DNA of 64,000 nt, from positions 271,277 through 335,276 of the forward strand of contig MU400554.1 in the NCBI GenBank assembly GCA_022578965.1, read 5' to 3'. The translations under genes and the position numbers were made by a program. How positions within the stretch are numbered: position 1 is the stretch's first letter; each line of letters starts with the position of its first letter. The DNA comes from Xylaria sp. FL1777. Taxonomy: Eukaryota > Ascomycota > Sordariomycetes > Xylariales > Xylariaceae. Of the stretch, positions 24,912-37,174 are shown in pieces. The notes under the pieces were generated by a model, which worked only from the letters and a program-made list of their open reading frames with translations, was not told the DNA's origin and did not search any database.

Positions 24912-26660
24912 ATGGCGCCACACGCCGAATCGGCCAACGAAACTGCGTACGGGCACGGACAAACCCGTGGCCTAAACACAACTGTGTCTGCGGGCAAGGA
25001 GAACACTTTTGTAGTGGACTCCCCCAACGTGACTTACACCGACAGCGAGATCCAGTCCAAGTATACCTACCGGACCACGAGTGTATCCCGGGGCGCCGAT
25101 GGCAAGTATGTGGCCACGCCCAAGGAGACACAATACGACTTCAAGGTCGACCGCAAAACTCCCAAGACGGGAATGATGTTGGTGGGATGGGGTGGCAACA
25201 ATGGTACTACAGTAACCGCCGGTATTATTGCGAACCGTCGAGGTTTAGTGTGGGAGACTCGTGAGGGGCCGCGTGCTGCCAACTACTACGGCTCCGTCCT
25301 AATGAGCTCCACCATGAAGCTCGGCACTGATGCTCAAACCATGCAAGATGTCAATATTCCTTTCCACGACGTTTTGCCTATTGTCCACCCCAATGACCTT
25401 GTTATCGGGGGATGGGACATCAGCCGCATGGACCTTGCTGCAGCCATGGATCGCGCTGCCGTGCTCGAGCCCACTCTTAAGGCACAGGTCAGAAAGGAAA
25501 TGAGCCAAATGGTCCCTCTCCCGAGTATCTACTACCCGGACTTCATCGCTGCCAATCAGGAAGACCGAGCCGATAACTTGATTCCTAATAGCAGAGCTGA
25601 ATGGGGTCATGTTGAAAAGATTCGCGAGGATATTCGGTATGACCAATCCCCTTCCCTTCTACCACCAACGCGTGCTCACGCTTGATATAGGAATTTCAAG
25701 GCACAGAACAATCTTGAAAAGGTTATCGTTCTGTGGACTGCCAACACTGAACGATATGCCGAAATTATTCCCGGAGTGAATGATACCGCAGGCAACTTGT
25801 GCGAAGCTATTTCGAATCACCACAAGGAGATATCGCCTTCGACTATCTTTGCCGTGGCCTGCATCCTCGAGAATGCCCCCTTCATTAACGGCTCCCCACA
25901 AAACACCTTTGTGCCAGGTGTTATTGAGCTGGCTTCGAAGCACAATGCCTTCATCGGCGGTGATGACTTCAAGTCCGGACAGACGAAGATGAAATCAGCC
26001 CTGGTAGACTTTCTGATCAACGCAGGCATTAAGCTCACTTCGATCGCGAGCTACAACCACCTTGGCAACAATGATGGCAAGAACCTAAGCTCACAGAAAC
26101 AATTCCGCTCCAAGGAGATTTCCAAGTCCAACGTTGTCGACGACATGGTCGAGGCAAACACTGTCCTTTACCAGAAAGGCGAGCACCCAGACCACACCGT
26201 CGTCATCAAGTACATGCCGGCTGTCGGCGACAACAAGCGTGCCCTGGACGAATACTACGCTGAGATCTTCCTCGGTGGACACCAGACTATTTCGTAAGTC
26301 CAAGCGTACCGGGCATTTCTTTCTTACCCTGGCTAAGTCCTCTAACTAACATATCTATGACGTAGCATCTTCAACGTCTGTGAAGACTCCTTGCTCGCCT
26401 CGCCTCTCATCATCGACCTGGTCCTCGTGGCCGAGATGATGACGCGCATCCAATGGCGTGCGCACACGGACGACAAGTTCAAGAGCTTCCACAGCGTCCT
26501 CAGCATCCTCTCCTACATGCTCAAGGCACCGCTCACACCGCCCGGTACACCTGTCGTCAACGCCCTTGCCAAACAACGTGCTGCGTTGACGAACATCTTC
26601 CGTGCTTGTGTTGGCTTGGAGCCCGAGTCAGACATGACGCTTGAGCACAAGTTATTCTAG
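24912..26660 (+). CDS. INO1: Myo-inositol-3-phosphate synthase
   Basis: Three exons (24912-25636, 25691-26293, 26366-26660) join in phase into a 540-residue protein, the normal fungal length. It converts glucose 6-phosphate to inositol 3-phosphate with bound NAD, the first step of inositol and hence phosphatidylinositol synthesis, in the cytosol. The NAD-binding [11 protein letters not shown] lies near residues 93-103; [11 protein letters not shown] and [10 protein letters not shown] are both intact. The C-terminal exon carries [18 protein letters not shown]. The ATG (MAPHAE) gives the expected N-terminal extension before the SPNVTYTD region. Introns are 54 and 72 nt with GTATGA/GTAAGT donors. 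No motif is missing. The downstream neighbour is convergent. Confidence 0.97.
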
Positions 26661-27283
26661 GACAAGTCAGCTTTGAACACACTCTGAGCTGGCAGGCACT
26701 GATTGAACTTGCAAACATGGGATGCTGGCGGGTGATGATACAGCGAACTGCCATAATGTTTCGTTCCTTTTTTGGCTGCCGAGGCAGATTATTCAACCTC
26801 ATTATCGCGCAACCATGGACTTCAACATCCTGGTATTTTTAAATTTTCGTAGCAATGATTGACACACACTTGCCTACTTGATTCATCTAAACGTATACTT
26901 TGCCTATTGCGCATATGTGATAACTGTAATAGCTTAAGAGTAGCAAGTATTAAGACATCAAACGATGAGCCCATATATTCGTAACGAATTCATTCATCAG
27001 ACATATCCTCGAGTATATGACCCTGATCCCGATAATGCCGCCTTAATCGAGCACGGTGGTACTTTGCAACGCCAATCTGTCAATGGTATACCGCGCCAAA
27101 CTCCGTGTGAACGAACTTCCCTTGAGGTCGCGAACCCTCATAACCCATCGCGGTGATTATCTACTGTGAAAGGTTAATTGCATAAACGCCCCGAGTCCCG
27201 ACTTTTTGAATCGCCTATTTATTTATAACACCAGTTCCTCTCTCCGTTTCATGAACACCACCATATAAGACAGTATAGGGCGT
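26661..27283. other. Convergent 3' intergenic region
   Basis: Shared downstream region of INO1 and the convergent membrane-protein gene. A short frame at 26965-27156 has no recognisable features and is probably chance. Confidence 0.4.
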
Positions 27284-30200
27284 CTACAGCCACGCCCGTC
27301 GGGAGCTAAGCCGCTTGTAACTCTTTGCATAGCGACCGTCCTCGTCGGGCGTGTCGAGTAGATCAGCCCCGCTGGACATTGCCGTAGGTGCGGCGGCGGC
27401 GTTGTCCTTCTCGCTGGCGGCCGTCGTGCCCTCCTCGAAGAAATAATGATTCGTGCTCGCGGCGTAGCCTACGCGCCACGAGACGCGCATCTCGGTGGCG
27501 TTGGGCCCGTGGCCGCAGGAGCCCGCCAAGGCGCGCGACGACGCAGAGTTGATGGCTAGCGCGAACAGGTTCTGCGGCTCCGTGTAGTCCGTCACGAGGC
27601 CCTTGGCTGCCTTGCCGCTGTCTACTCCCCCTCTTTCTCCTTCTTCTCCTCGCGCCGCAGCATTTGCGTCGTCGACGAGATTCTCGCTGTCACTTCCGCG
27701 AGACGATTGCGCTTGATGGCGGGGCTTATTGCGCGTGAAGGAGATGGGGAATGGGAGGGCTGCGGAGACGGCAGAAGAATCTTGTTTCTTCTTTTTGAGC
27801 AATGGTTTTGCTGCTAAGAAGGAGGTGAATGTCGTTCCAAAGACGAGGTACAGTAGGCAGAGCACGTTGAGCACGAACACAAGGGCGAGCACCGGGTAGA
27901 AGATCACTTGCCAGGCGGCCGTGTGTGCCGAGGCGTACTGTTGCGTCTGCACCTCTGCCCGGAAAGTCTCGTAAATGCCATTTGGTATTATGTTGTTGTC
28001 GTCGACCTCTTCGTAGTGTGTCCATTGGGGCTGGAACGTGGTGTTAATAGAACCTGTCACGAGTGTGCTAGTGGCGAGGACTGCGAGGCCCTCCGCCATA
28101 GACGGCAGAAGCGGGTCGAGCTCTGGCTTGCCGATGACCAGGTTCGTTAGTACCCTCGCATTTGACGCGTTGCTGTTCTGTGCTCCGCCTGCGCGCAAGG
28201 AAAGATGTTAAGTCGAGATCGCTAAGTTCAACAACTGCCAACTCATGCGAGACAAGGAGACGAAGGGATCGGGTACGGGAGGTTTGAATACGCACCGTTC
28301 AAGTCAATCGCTAGTTGCCATTCATTTGCCATGTTCAGCCAATCGCCTGATGGCATCGGCGCTAAGTTCGTGCCCTCTGGACTCACTCGTTCAAAGGCGT
28401 TCTGGTCGTTGGGGTCTTCGCAGCGTGCTTCCATGTGTCCACCTGACGTCCCGGATAAATTGAATGTTGTAGAGCATTTTGGCGTCACCCACGACCGTAG
28501 TTCGCAGACCGTGTAGTCTTCTATGGCACCCTTGGCGAGGATATACAGCGGATCGGTGAAATTAATCGCGTGGTACGTCACCATATTAAAATCGATGGGA
28601 TACTGGGGCAATGATTAGCGTAAGTGTTGTTCAACACAGCGTGTTCGGCTCATTGTCCGTTGAAACTGAAGGTGATAAACCAGTTACATACAAGTTGAAA
28701 GGCAGGTGGTCGACGACCGTACTTCTCACCCCATTTGAATATGTCGTCAACCACGGTACGGTTAAGCCACTCAGTAGGTGAGTTAGGCACATCTTGCTGC
28801 CAATCGGCCACTCCGATCCACTGGTCAGGAAAACCGGTCTGTTCTATGCGCGCGTTCGGCCACTGTGTATACACGAGAGGTTTCAATTCGTCCTCATTCA
28901 TATTGACACACAGCACATTTATGACTGGAGAGACAACACTTGCTCGGATAGAGTATTCTCCAATATCCAATAACTCGCTGGGTTGCAGGATACCGTTGAT
29001 AGGATCCGTCGCTGCTGCGTACACTCCAGCGTGCGGTAAGGCCAGAGTTACGTTATTGACAATTCGCTTGTGAGTATTGAAGTTGGCAGCCACGTCCCCG
29101 TTTTCCGTCTCGATCCATGACGAGTCCATTGTTGTATTGTCATAGAGAATATGCTTTCCGGTAGGCCTGTCGGAGAGTTGACGCATAGTTGAATTTTTGC
29201 TCTTGCGTATATCATCCCATTCCGCCCTGCAACACAACTGTGTCAGTAGATTAAAGGTTGTTAGATTAAATTAACACGTACATAAAGGCGATGAGACTAG
29301 TGTATGCTACGGGGTATTAGTAAATCTCATCCTGCCATGCCTTTGACGGCAATAACCAACTCACATTGACCAGAAAACAAAATATCCAGACAATTCCAAG
29401 GGGCGTAATCTGGATCGATATCATTGAGAGGATTCTATTTAGAACGCTAGAGTCAGTAAATTCCGTTTGTGGTAAAAGACTCTTCAGAGTCCCGAAGCTT
29501 GTGGGAGCAGCAAGAGCAGGATATTCCAGATTGGGAGATTCGTGACTCTGAGACATTCTAAAAACTAACCTGGCAGGTGTCTAATACATAATATGGGTTG
29601 GCGTACGACGTCTTCACCAGACCTTGCATATCACGCATTTCCCATGCTTGATACCACAGTTTCGGGCTGACCACTGCACCATTTGAGTTAGTAATAAGCA
29701 TCTTGAGGGGGATCTATAGATGCAGTGGGTGCACGGTTGAAAGTCTTAACATATGGAGCTAGCCTCAAAGAGGAGCTTCTGGGTTCGGGTACGTGACTAT
29801 GAAAAGAGGATAACGATCCTGAGAGTTACTTACTAGCATCTGATGCTGTAGTGTAAAATAGAGCGCACACAGTGGCAATCAATGATAATACACCAAGGAA
29901 CGTACTCGCGGCATATGGAATACCACTCCAGTGGGTGAGCAGAGAGCCAGGTTGCTATGAGGGAGCCAGTTAGTCAATAGAGATAATTCAGTATTAAGGA
30001 CGCCTAAGCAGGTCGTAGTCTGTGACTTACAATCACCCAGTTTCGCATTGTCATCTCCGCTAGAGTTATGCCTCGCGAAAGCCTGCTGAGGGCTCTCCTA
30101 GTTAAAACCTGACCTAAGACTGCCACGAATACCGTGACAAAAGACAGCTCGATAGTCCTAGCGCCGAGGGTGGCGAGTAAAGTTGCGGTCGAGGGTGAAA

Positions 30201-31015
30201 TTTGCCATCCATTTCCAGTTGAAATACTTCTCCCATACCGGGGTTGGAAAATCGAGGCACCAAGCCAGATTCCACTGAACACAGTAGAGTAGAGAGACAA
30301 GATGATGAGCGTTGCGTACAACCAACTCCAACGCTGAATGTAAACATCTTGTCTAGAATGACATTCCACGTGTGAATTAGCTACTATATAGGTTAGGATT
30401 AGAAAGCCATGAGGGAACCTGCTAGCGGGGGGGCTACATACGATATCGAGGTGAGTTCTCCGCGTCGCCTTCGTCTTCACTCACCAGGGTGGTCGGTGAG
30501 AACATTGGATTGTACATGGCCGACATAGGAACAGACTCGGCTCCCGGGTGTGTTGGCATAATGGAAGCACTTCTCATAGCATTGACATTGGAGACTACAA
30601 GGATACTCGGCTCTGAACCGCCCTGTGTTGAGCGCAGGCTAGGCTGTCCCTCAATTTCAGAGGGACTCAAGCTTGAAACAGTTTGCGCCGTGACAGCCGA
30701 TCTTATGCTTTGGGAGTGAGACAAGGCTGCCTGTGGTGACGTAGTGTAAGCTGCTGGCTCTCGTGTCGTTGTATGCGGTACTACGTTGAGTGACTGTGGT
30801 GAATAAAAGACCGCAGAGCCTCGCCGTCCTGCGGTAGAGGTCGAGACATCGCTGGGTGATAGGGACTGAACAGCATTGTCCGAGACGGTAGACTCTGCAC
30901 TGGATCGTGCTGCATCTGGAGATGTTGATCTTTTGCTGTTGTTTGCGAGGTCGCCTGGTCCCTCGCTTCGCCACGGCGAGAATGTCGACGGTAACAAGAG
31001 GTGTGTCGAGTCCAT
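27284..31015 (-). CDS. Multi-pass membrane protein of unknown function
   Basis: About eight exons: 30442-31015, 30031-30347, 29834-29954, 29570-29673, one ending at 29365, 28692-29237, 28296-28602 and 27284-28188. The product is about 1,000 residues. The first 190 are Ser/Pro-rich and disordered. Hydrophobic segments follow at WSWLYATLIILSLY, TIELSFVTVFVAVLGQVL, FLGVLSLIATVCALFY and PLGIVWIFCFLVN. A long likely extracytosolic region then has several N-x-S/T sites (VNNVTL, LNRTVV, NLSGTS). A last segment, WQVIFYPVLALVFVLNVLCLLYLVFG, precedes a basic, disordered tail. I recall similar uncharacterised proteins in other Sordariomycetes but no assigned function. The junction between 29570 and the next exon is unresolved: the simplest splice would need a 22-nt intron, too short for a fungus. 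Confidence 0.7.
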
Positions 31016-32921
31016 TATCTCGTACCAGTTCTACAGCAGCTCGACGGTCTGTGCCCCAAAGCCGCTGCTTCTTCAGATCGCAGTAATCTCCAACTCCGTG
31101 GTTAGCTGCCTTGAAAATCAGAGACGAGTAGGACATAAAACCAGAAGACAGATCAGCAACGCCGGCAAGAAGCAATCTGAATTACGCGGGTCCAGGATGG
31201 CCTCGCAACTCGCGCTCACAACCAACAAAGCGGTCCATGTAGGGAAGTAGTGTGGCCTGCCACCTCTTGTACAGGTCCGAGGTCCGGTGTTGGTTGTGTT
31301 CTCTGTGGTGGAGCTGTGATTGCCGACTAGGATGGCTTCAAGTGTCGTAGTGGCGCAGATGGTTGGCTGGCTCGACGGGATGCATGTGTATGTACTTGCG
31401 TAGGTATCCGGGTCGGTCAGCTAACAATCCATATTTCCCATGCTTTCCCACCAGGATCCCTTAATTTATAGCAGTCTACCTACCTATCTCCTACACTATG
31501 TGTTTGCCGTCTTGTGTCACAGCACCCGGCAGGTGCTTTCGGACGTGACATTGCGGAACCCATCGACTGATCTGTTTGTAAGGGTGGTCCTGGTCTGGAG
31601 GAGACATGCAGTATGTACTTGTAGGTACCTAATCTGCTCTTTGAAGCAGGCTCCGTATATCTATCAGATCGCCTACCTGCTTGTATACTAAATACTACAG
31701 GTAGCGAAGATGGTGGTAAGTACCTACGATATGTGGTGTTATGTGTTTCCAGACATGTTGTTGTACCTACACAACACTACTTTTTTGTAATAGGATAGGA
31801 TAGGATAGGCGCACCGCCACCCAACTCATCACTTATTTATATCACCTACACGGTAGGTAGCCCGCGACCCACTTGCAGTAGCCTTTTGGAGTGGGATTTC
31901 CAATAATAACCACCTACAGTGGGCCTACCTAGGATACTTTACCTTAGGTACACAAACAAAGGTACCTCCTTAAGTCTTAAGTTACTGTTGGGATTCCAAA
32001 ACAAATCCGTCACATACCATTACCCCTTCAACTAACTGAGAGGATGCATCATAAGCAACACGTCACAGTCACCCAGGCTTGGAGACGTCTGTAATAGCCA
32101 TCATGAAGCCGATTACTTGAGTGACCAACTCTACCTGTAAGCAGCTTGTAAGATGAGGCACTATCAACCTATACCCCAGCATAGGTACTTATATAGTAAG
32201 TACGTACCGGTAGATAGAGATTACATACATCTAGGTAGGTAGTAGACCATAAAGACGGTGTAATTTCTTTTGCTACAATGTTAGGTTACTGTAATCCTCC
32301 CTGGGTGCAGTAGTGTGTCCCGAACACTTGGAAAACACTTACTGCGTAGATAGGTACTTGTTATAAGGTATGTACTTACTAAGTGGGTTCTCAATTCTAC
32401 CCAAAGTACCCGCCTTGGCTGCCCTTGGCTGCCGTACATGTAGAAAGATGCAGGTATTACTGTGTGTACTCCCGCATTGACTAGGTACTTATTTGACAAA
32501 CGTATTATGGAGTAGATACATCTTCTTCTACCACTGTCCTGTCTACCAGTACTATGTTCCATCTTATGATTGTCTTACTTATATGGAGTATAGATGAGTT
32601 CGGATAGCGCTCGCAGATCGGCTGCGTGAGGCTGATGGCAGGTAGTATAATTAAAATCCTAGCTATTTCGAATAGCTATCTTATCAATTCCAATATTATA
32701 CGATACCTACCTAGGTATGCTTAAGCTTGGCCACTCACGTAGTAGTGTAACTAACCCCGCAAATAGGAGTTGCGAACCACTTGGCATGAAATCGTTAATC
32801 CCTATTGCTAGATCCAGGCATTCCCGATGAGATAGATAATGGACAAGAATTGGCAACACGGCTTTTGACCTTTCATCCCTCAATCCTTCATTAGTCGACT
32901 AATAGTTGCCGAATTAGAAAC
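31016..32921. other. Divergent intergenic region, no gene seen
   Basis: Promoter region shared by the membrane-protein gene (left) and the reductase-RidA gene (right). It is dense in TAGGTAGGTA/TACCTACC words, has a TAGGA pentamer array at 31791 and one TACTGCGTA at 32340. The frames here look like chance. Confidence 0.4.
31791..31809. repeat. TAGGA pentanucleotide array
   Basis: Nearly four tandem TAGGA units. A shorter version occurs near 59935. It is not the TTAGGG telomere repeat. Confidence 0.65.
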
Positions 32922-34584
32922 ATGGAGAATATCGCATTACATTCAGTCGCGCCTGAGCGCATTACAATCGGAGGGGATACTTCCATCCCTCGAATAATAT
33001 CGGGACTATGGCAGCTTGCTGGGGGGCACAATGAGAAAGTCGACATTGATGCGGCCGCTCACGCAATGGAGCCTCTGGTAGACTTAGGGTTCGACTGTTT
33101 TGACATGGCTGATCACTATGGGGACGCTGGTAGGACATTACCAGTCGAGTAATACACCCGACGCGCCGCTGACATTAGTTGCGAAGAACTCGTAGTGGGC
33201 AAGTTCCACACCACTTCTTCTCGACATATGCTCGCCTTCACAAAGTGGTGTCCACCTGAAAATGGGATCAAATCGTTCGAGGCAGCTGAGCAGGCAGTAG
33301 ATCTCGCACTGCAGAGGATGGGGCAAAGGCAGATTACTCTAATGCAATGTTGGTATCTCCTATATCCTGACTCTGACAGTGGATGCACGCACATTCTCAT
33401 TTACCATGTGTAAGCTGATGCGCTATGTAGATCATATTTGGGACTATTCTGACGACACCTATTGGCACAATCTTGTGCATCTTCGCACAATGCAAGAGCA
33501 GGGAAAGATCAAGCATATTGGGGTCACAAATGTTGATGCCGCACATCTCGAATTGTTGATCGACACTGGCTTTACGATCGCCACAAATCAAGTCTCTTGT
33601 TCCGCACTGGACCAACGTCTTGTGCGAGGTAGACTAGCGTCGGTATGCGAGAAGCACAAAGTAAGCATACTTGCCTATGGTACTCTCCTCGGGGGTTTTC
33701 TTAGCGAAAAATGGCTTAGTCAGCCCGAGCCCGAAGACATAAATACCTTAAACTGGAGTCTTCGAAAATATCTTCGATTCATCCGTGCTGCTGGCGGTTG
33801 GGGACCCTTTCAGTTATTATTACAGACTTTGTCCATAATCTCTCATGAACACGGTGTCTCTATTGCTGCGGTTGCAATAAGGTATGTCCTTGATATACCA
33901 ACCGTGAGTGCAGTCATCATTGGCTGTCGACTGTCGGCAGAGTCGTCTAAGTATGCCGAGATGAACCTGGAGGCGTTTTCATTTAAATTATCCGAAGAAG
34001 ACCACGCTCTCATACGACAGGCGCAGCGGGCTCTATTAGATATCCCGGGGGATTGCGGTGATGAGTATAGGAGGTCGCCTTATCTGACAGCAGCCGGGGA
34101 CCTCTCACATCATCTGGACGATGCTCAGGACAATGAGCTCAGAGAAGCTATTGCCACAGGAAAAAGGATAGAGTACTCTACAGGCAGTCCATGGGAGCCT
34201 ATTGCAGGATACTGTAGAGCAGTTCGTACCGGTAACAGCGTCTACATCTCGGGAACAACGGCGAACAGTCCACGTAGCGTAAGCGTCCCGGTTCTTGGTG
34301 GTCCTTCGGCACGAAGCCAGACGGTTGCCATCTTAGACATCATTAGCCGGGCAGTGAAGGCTCTGGGTGGCACGCTCTCGGATGTTGTGCGCACACGGGT
34401 CATTGTTAGGAACGAAGCAGATTGTGAAGAGGTTAGCAGGGCACACGGATGGATATTCCAGTGTGAGGGCGTCCGGCCCTCTAATACGCTATTTGTAGCC
34501 AGCTTGGTCGGATCACAGTATCTTGTGGAAATCGAGGCAGAAGCCCGCGTTGGATTTAAGGGAGTCCTTCGCCTCTCAACCTGA
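32922..34584 (+). CDS. Aldo/keto reductase fused to a RidA (YjgF)-like domain
   Basis: Three exons (32922-33129, 33187-33348, 33431-34584) join in phase into 507 residues. Residues 1-345 form an aldo/keto reductase barrel with the catalytic tetrad in place: Asp61 and Tyr66 (FDMADHYG), Lys89 (AFTKW) and His125 (QYHIWDY). GKIKHIGVTN and the NADP-region VSAVIIGCR also fit. Residues 385-507 match the RidA/YjgF/UK114 fold: YISGTT, the helix SQTVAILDIISRAVKALGG, VVRTRVIV and LVEIEAEA. The Arg of the PARS motif that holds the substrate carboxylate in RidA deaminases appears as Asn (RPSNT), so this half may not deaminate imines. The order suggests the RidA half handles or senses a reactive intermediate linked to carbonyl reduction; this is inference. 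The PIF1-like gene follows 381 bases downstream on the same strand. Confidence 0.88.
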
Positions 34585-34965
34585 GGATGTCTACGAGCAG
34601 AGTTGGTTGGCTGGGAAATCCATACGGCACACTTTGTGCCTTCCATTTAATCGCTCTTTACTGGAGGGGAAGCCCGTTAGGCCGTTAGGTACTTGCTAGG
34701 TACATTTTGCTTTTGTGAGTTACAGCTGTTCATCAGCTGGTATGGTGTGGTGGTTAATTAGCAGTTGTCGGCGATACGCGGCTCCACTAGGTAAGCACAC
34801 GCGCAACCAACGCGTACCTCTAAAGTACACCGCTGAGATAACATACGTCCTGCAAGGAGAGAAGCGAACATATACCTTCCTCACGAGACCAAGCCAGAAT
34901 GCCACCTTTATTTAAAGGTATGTACGTCATTGCGCCGCCTAGCGACTACTCTAATAATAAAAATT
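34585..34965. other. Short intergenic region
   Basis: Separates the reductase-RidA gene from the helicase gene. No distinct element is seen. The helicase frame extends upstream of the chosen ATG to 34930, but only through a TTG codon. Confidence 0.4.
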
Positions 34966-37174
34966 ATGCTAGGATTTCTGTCAAACCTGTTCCCCGGCCA
35001 CGAAGGTGCAAGTGCAGAGGTAGACAACCCACCTCAGCAATTCGATAGCAAAGCTCTTGTCTCTTGGAAGAACGAGAATGACGAGCCCCGAAGAAAACGA
35101 GCCCGTGTTCACGAAGAGTCGCTCCCTGAACCTGAAGTGATTAGTTTATTGAGCTCAGACGAAGAGGGCGGCAGCCGGGCTGAGCACACAAGCCGAGTAC
35201 AGAACCAATTACAACACCCTCATGACCCAGAGGGCATTCTCAACGTGTATTGTTCGGGAAAGGCCGTACCACTTCAATCTAGGCAAATTGGAGAATACAC
35301 CGATACTGCACCCATCCTCAATGCTGGAGAGGACGAGGTTTACAGAGATACAAACCGGGTTGGCATGAGCTTGTATGCGGAACCAGGTCAACAAACACAT
35401 GTAACTAGCACTGAGCATTCACTCACCAATCCAAGCGCTCCTCTCGCTTCAAGAAATCTGGAATCACACCCCATAGGTCTAGGCAGGGATTCCCAAGACC
35501 AGGTCCGCATTCCTATAAAAGAACCCTCGCTTTGCCCAGAGCAGGCCGAACTAGTTGACATCATCTTGTCTAGGCGGAATGTCTTCTACACCGGCTCAGC
35601 AGGCTGTGGCAAATCTACAGTCCTAAAGGCATTCACAAGGCGCTTACGCGACAGAGGGTTACAAGTCGACATTGTCGCGCCAACAGGTATCTCGGCATTG
35701 GGTGTTGGCGGTTCTACAACATTTGTCTACGCCGGCTGGGGTCTGGCCAGTTTCAAGCAACCACTGGACAAGCTCCGACTGGGAGCACATGGGAAATACA
35801 CCCGAAAACGATTGAAGGACACAGATGTCTTGGTCATTGATGAGATCAGTAGTAAGTCGCCACCGGCAAGATTCAATTCTTGTCCTGACAACTCTCTTCA
35901 AAACTTGGTTTCTGTCCGGGCCATCTAGCATCATGTCTTAAAAGTATTATTGTTCCTCATAACAAGTACTGACTCCCGATGTTGCAGTGGTGGAGAACTT
36001 CCAGTTCGAACGACTCAACGCTGTCATGCAAGAAGCACGTAGCTCTTACGAGCCCTTTGGTGGTGTGCAGCTTGTGGTCACTGGCGATTTTCATCAGTTG
36101 CCTCCGGTGAAGCCCTTCGAGAATTGTCTCCAATGCGGCCTAGATCTTATTGCGAATCGGTTAGAAGAGTCATATTCTTGCAAGGTACACGGCACTTTCC
36201 ACGACGAGGACAAATGGGCATTCAAGAGCAAGACCTGGGCCTTATGCAATTTTGTCTATTTCCATCTCAAGACAATCCACCGGCAAAACGACGAGACTTT
36301 CATCAAGATTCTGCAAAAGTGTCGAATAGGCCAACCTTTGACCGGTGACGAGACGGATATACTCATAAACCACCCATGTACAATCGGAAATGCAACGAAA
36401 CTCTATGCGAGGCGGGACGAGGTTCGTAAACACAACCGACAACGTTTTGACAAACTCATATCAGAAAAGTACACCTTCGTCTGCATGGACGAATTCAACA
36501 TGAATCCCGACCATCAGCATCTCGAGAGACATTGTACACGCTTTCCTGATGGAACATTAAGATCACTCAAAGACCATCGTTTTGAGGCAATTGCTGAGTT
36601 CAAGAAGGGTATGCTAGTCGTTCTCCTCATCAATTTAGACCTAAGTCGGAGACTCTGCAATGGAAGTCAGGGCATTATTTGTGGTTATGAAGAATTCGAC
36701 CCTAAAAAGCTACCAAGGGTAGCTACTAAGCAGGAGCCTGCGCCAGAAAACAGTATACACGGCGATTACGCTGAGATGCGAGAGAGATATATCCAGAAGT
36801 TCATAGAACGCGAAGACATTCCCAAAAAATTCTGGCCAGTAGTCAAGTTCCACAACGGTGAAGTTCGAACGATATACGCAGATTGCTCAGTGCACCCTCT
36901 GGGGAATAAGGAACCCTTCAGTCTCTTGAGCAGAACTCAAATACCCTTGGCTCCCGCGTGGGCTATGTCGATTCACAAGAGCCAAAGTCTAACGCTCGAT
37001 CGCGTCATTGTTGATCTAACTAGGGCTTGGGAAGAAGGGCAGGTTTACGTTGCTCTATCTAGAGCAACGAGCCTGTCAGGCCTCAAGATCGAAGGAGATC
37101 CGAAGGGACTGACTGTCGGCAAAGGCGGGAACTCCGAGGTGAGAAAATTCCACAGAGATAAATTTGGAATATGA
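34966..37174 (+). CDS. PIF1-like DNA helicase
   Basis: Two exons (34966-35851 and 35988-37174) join in phase (A|TG) into 690 residues. The N-terminal ~200 residues are disordered, with a basic cluster PRRKRAR (41-47) and VISLLSSDEE (58-67), which resembles a SUMO-interacting motif. The SF1B helicase core follows: Walker A GSAGCGKST (about 210), VDIVAPTGISA (motif Ia), VLVIDEIS (Walker B), VVTGDFHQLPPV (motif III) and VYVALSRATSL (motif VI). Motif V is AWAMSIHKSQSLTLD. PIF1 enzymes unwind DNA 5'-3' and resolve G-quadruplexes and stalled forks. Filamentous fungi often carry extra, fast-evolving PIF1-like genes, and this looks like such a copy. The fork/G4 role is family knowledge. No Rep (HUH) domain lies upstream, so it is not a Helitron helicase. 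The 136-nt intron sits inside the Walker B region. Confidence 0.9.

Noticed and set aside
31791..31809. TAGGA array as a telomere-like repeat
   Set aside because: It is only about four units and lacks the TTAGGG unit; core genes continue on both sides.
34966..37174. Helitron transposon
   Set aside because: The PIF1-like helicase stands alone. No Rep/HUH domain precedes it, and I saw no Helitron 5' TC or 3' hairpin-CTRR ends.
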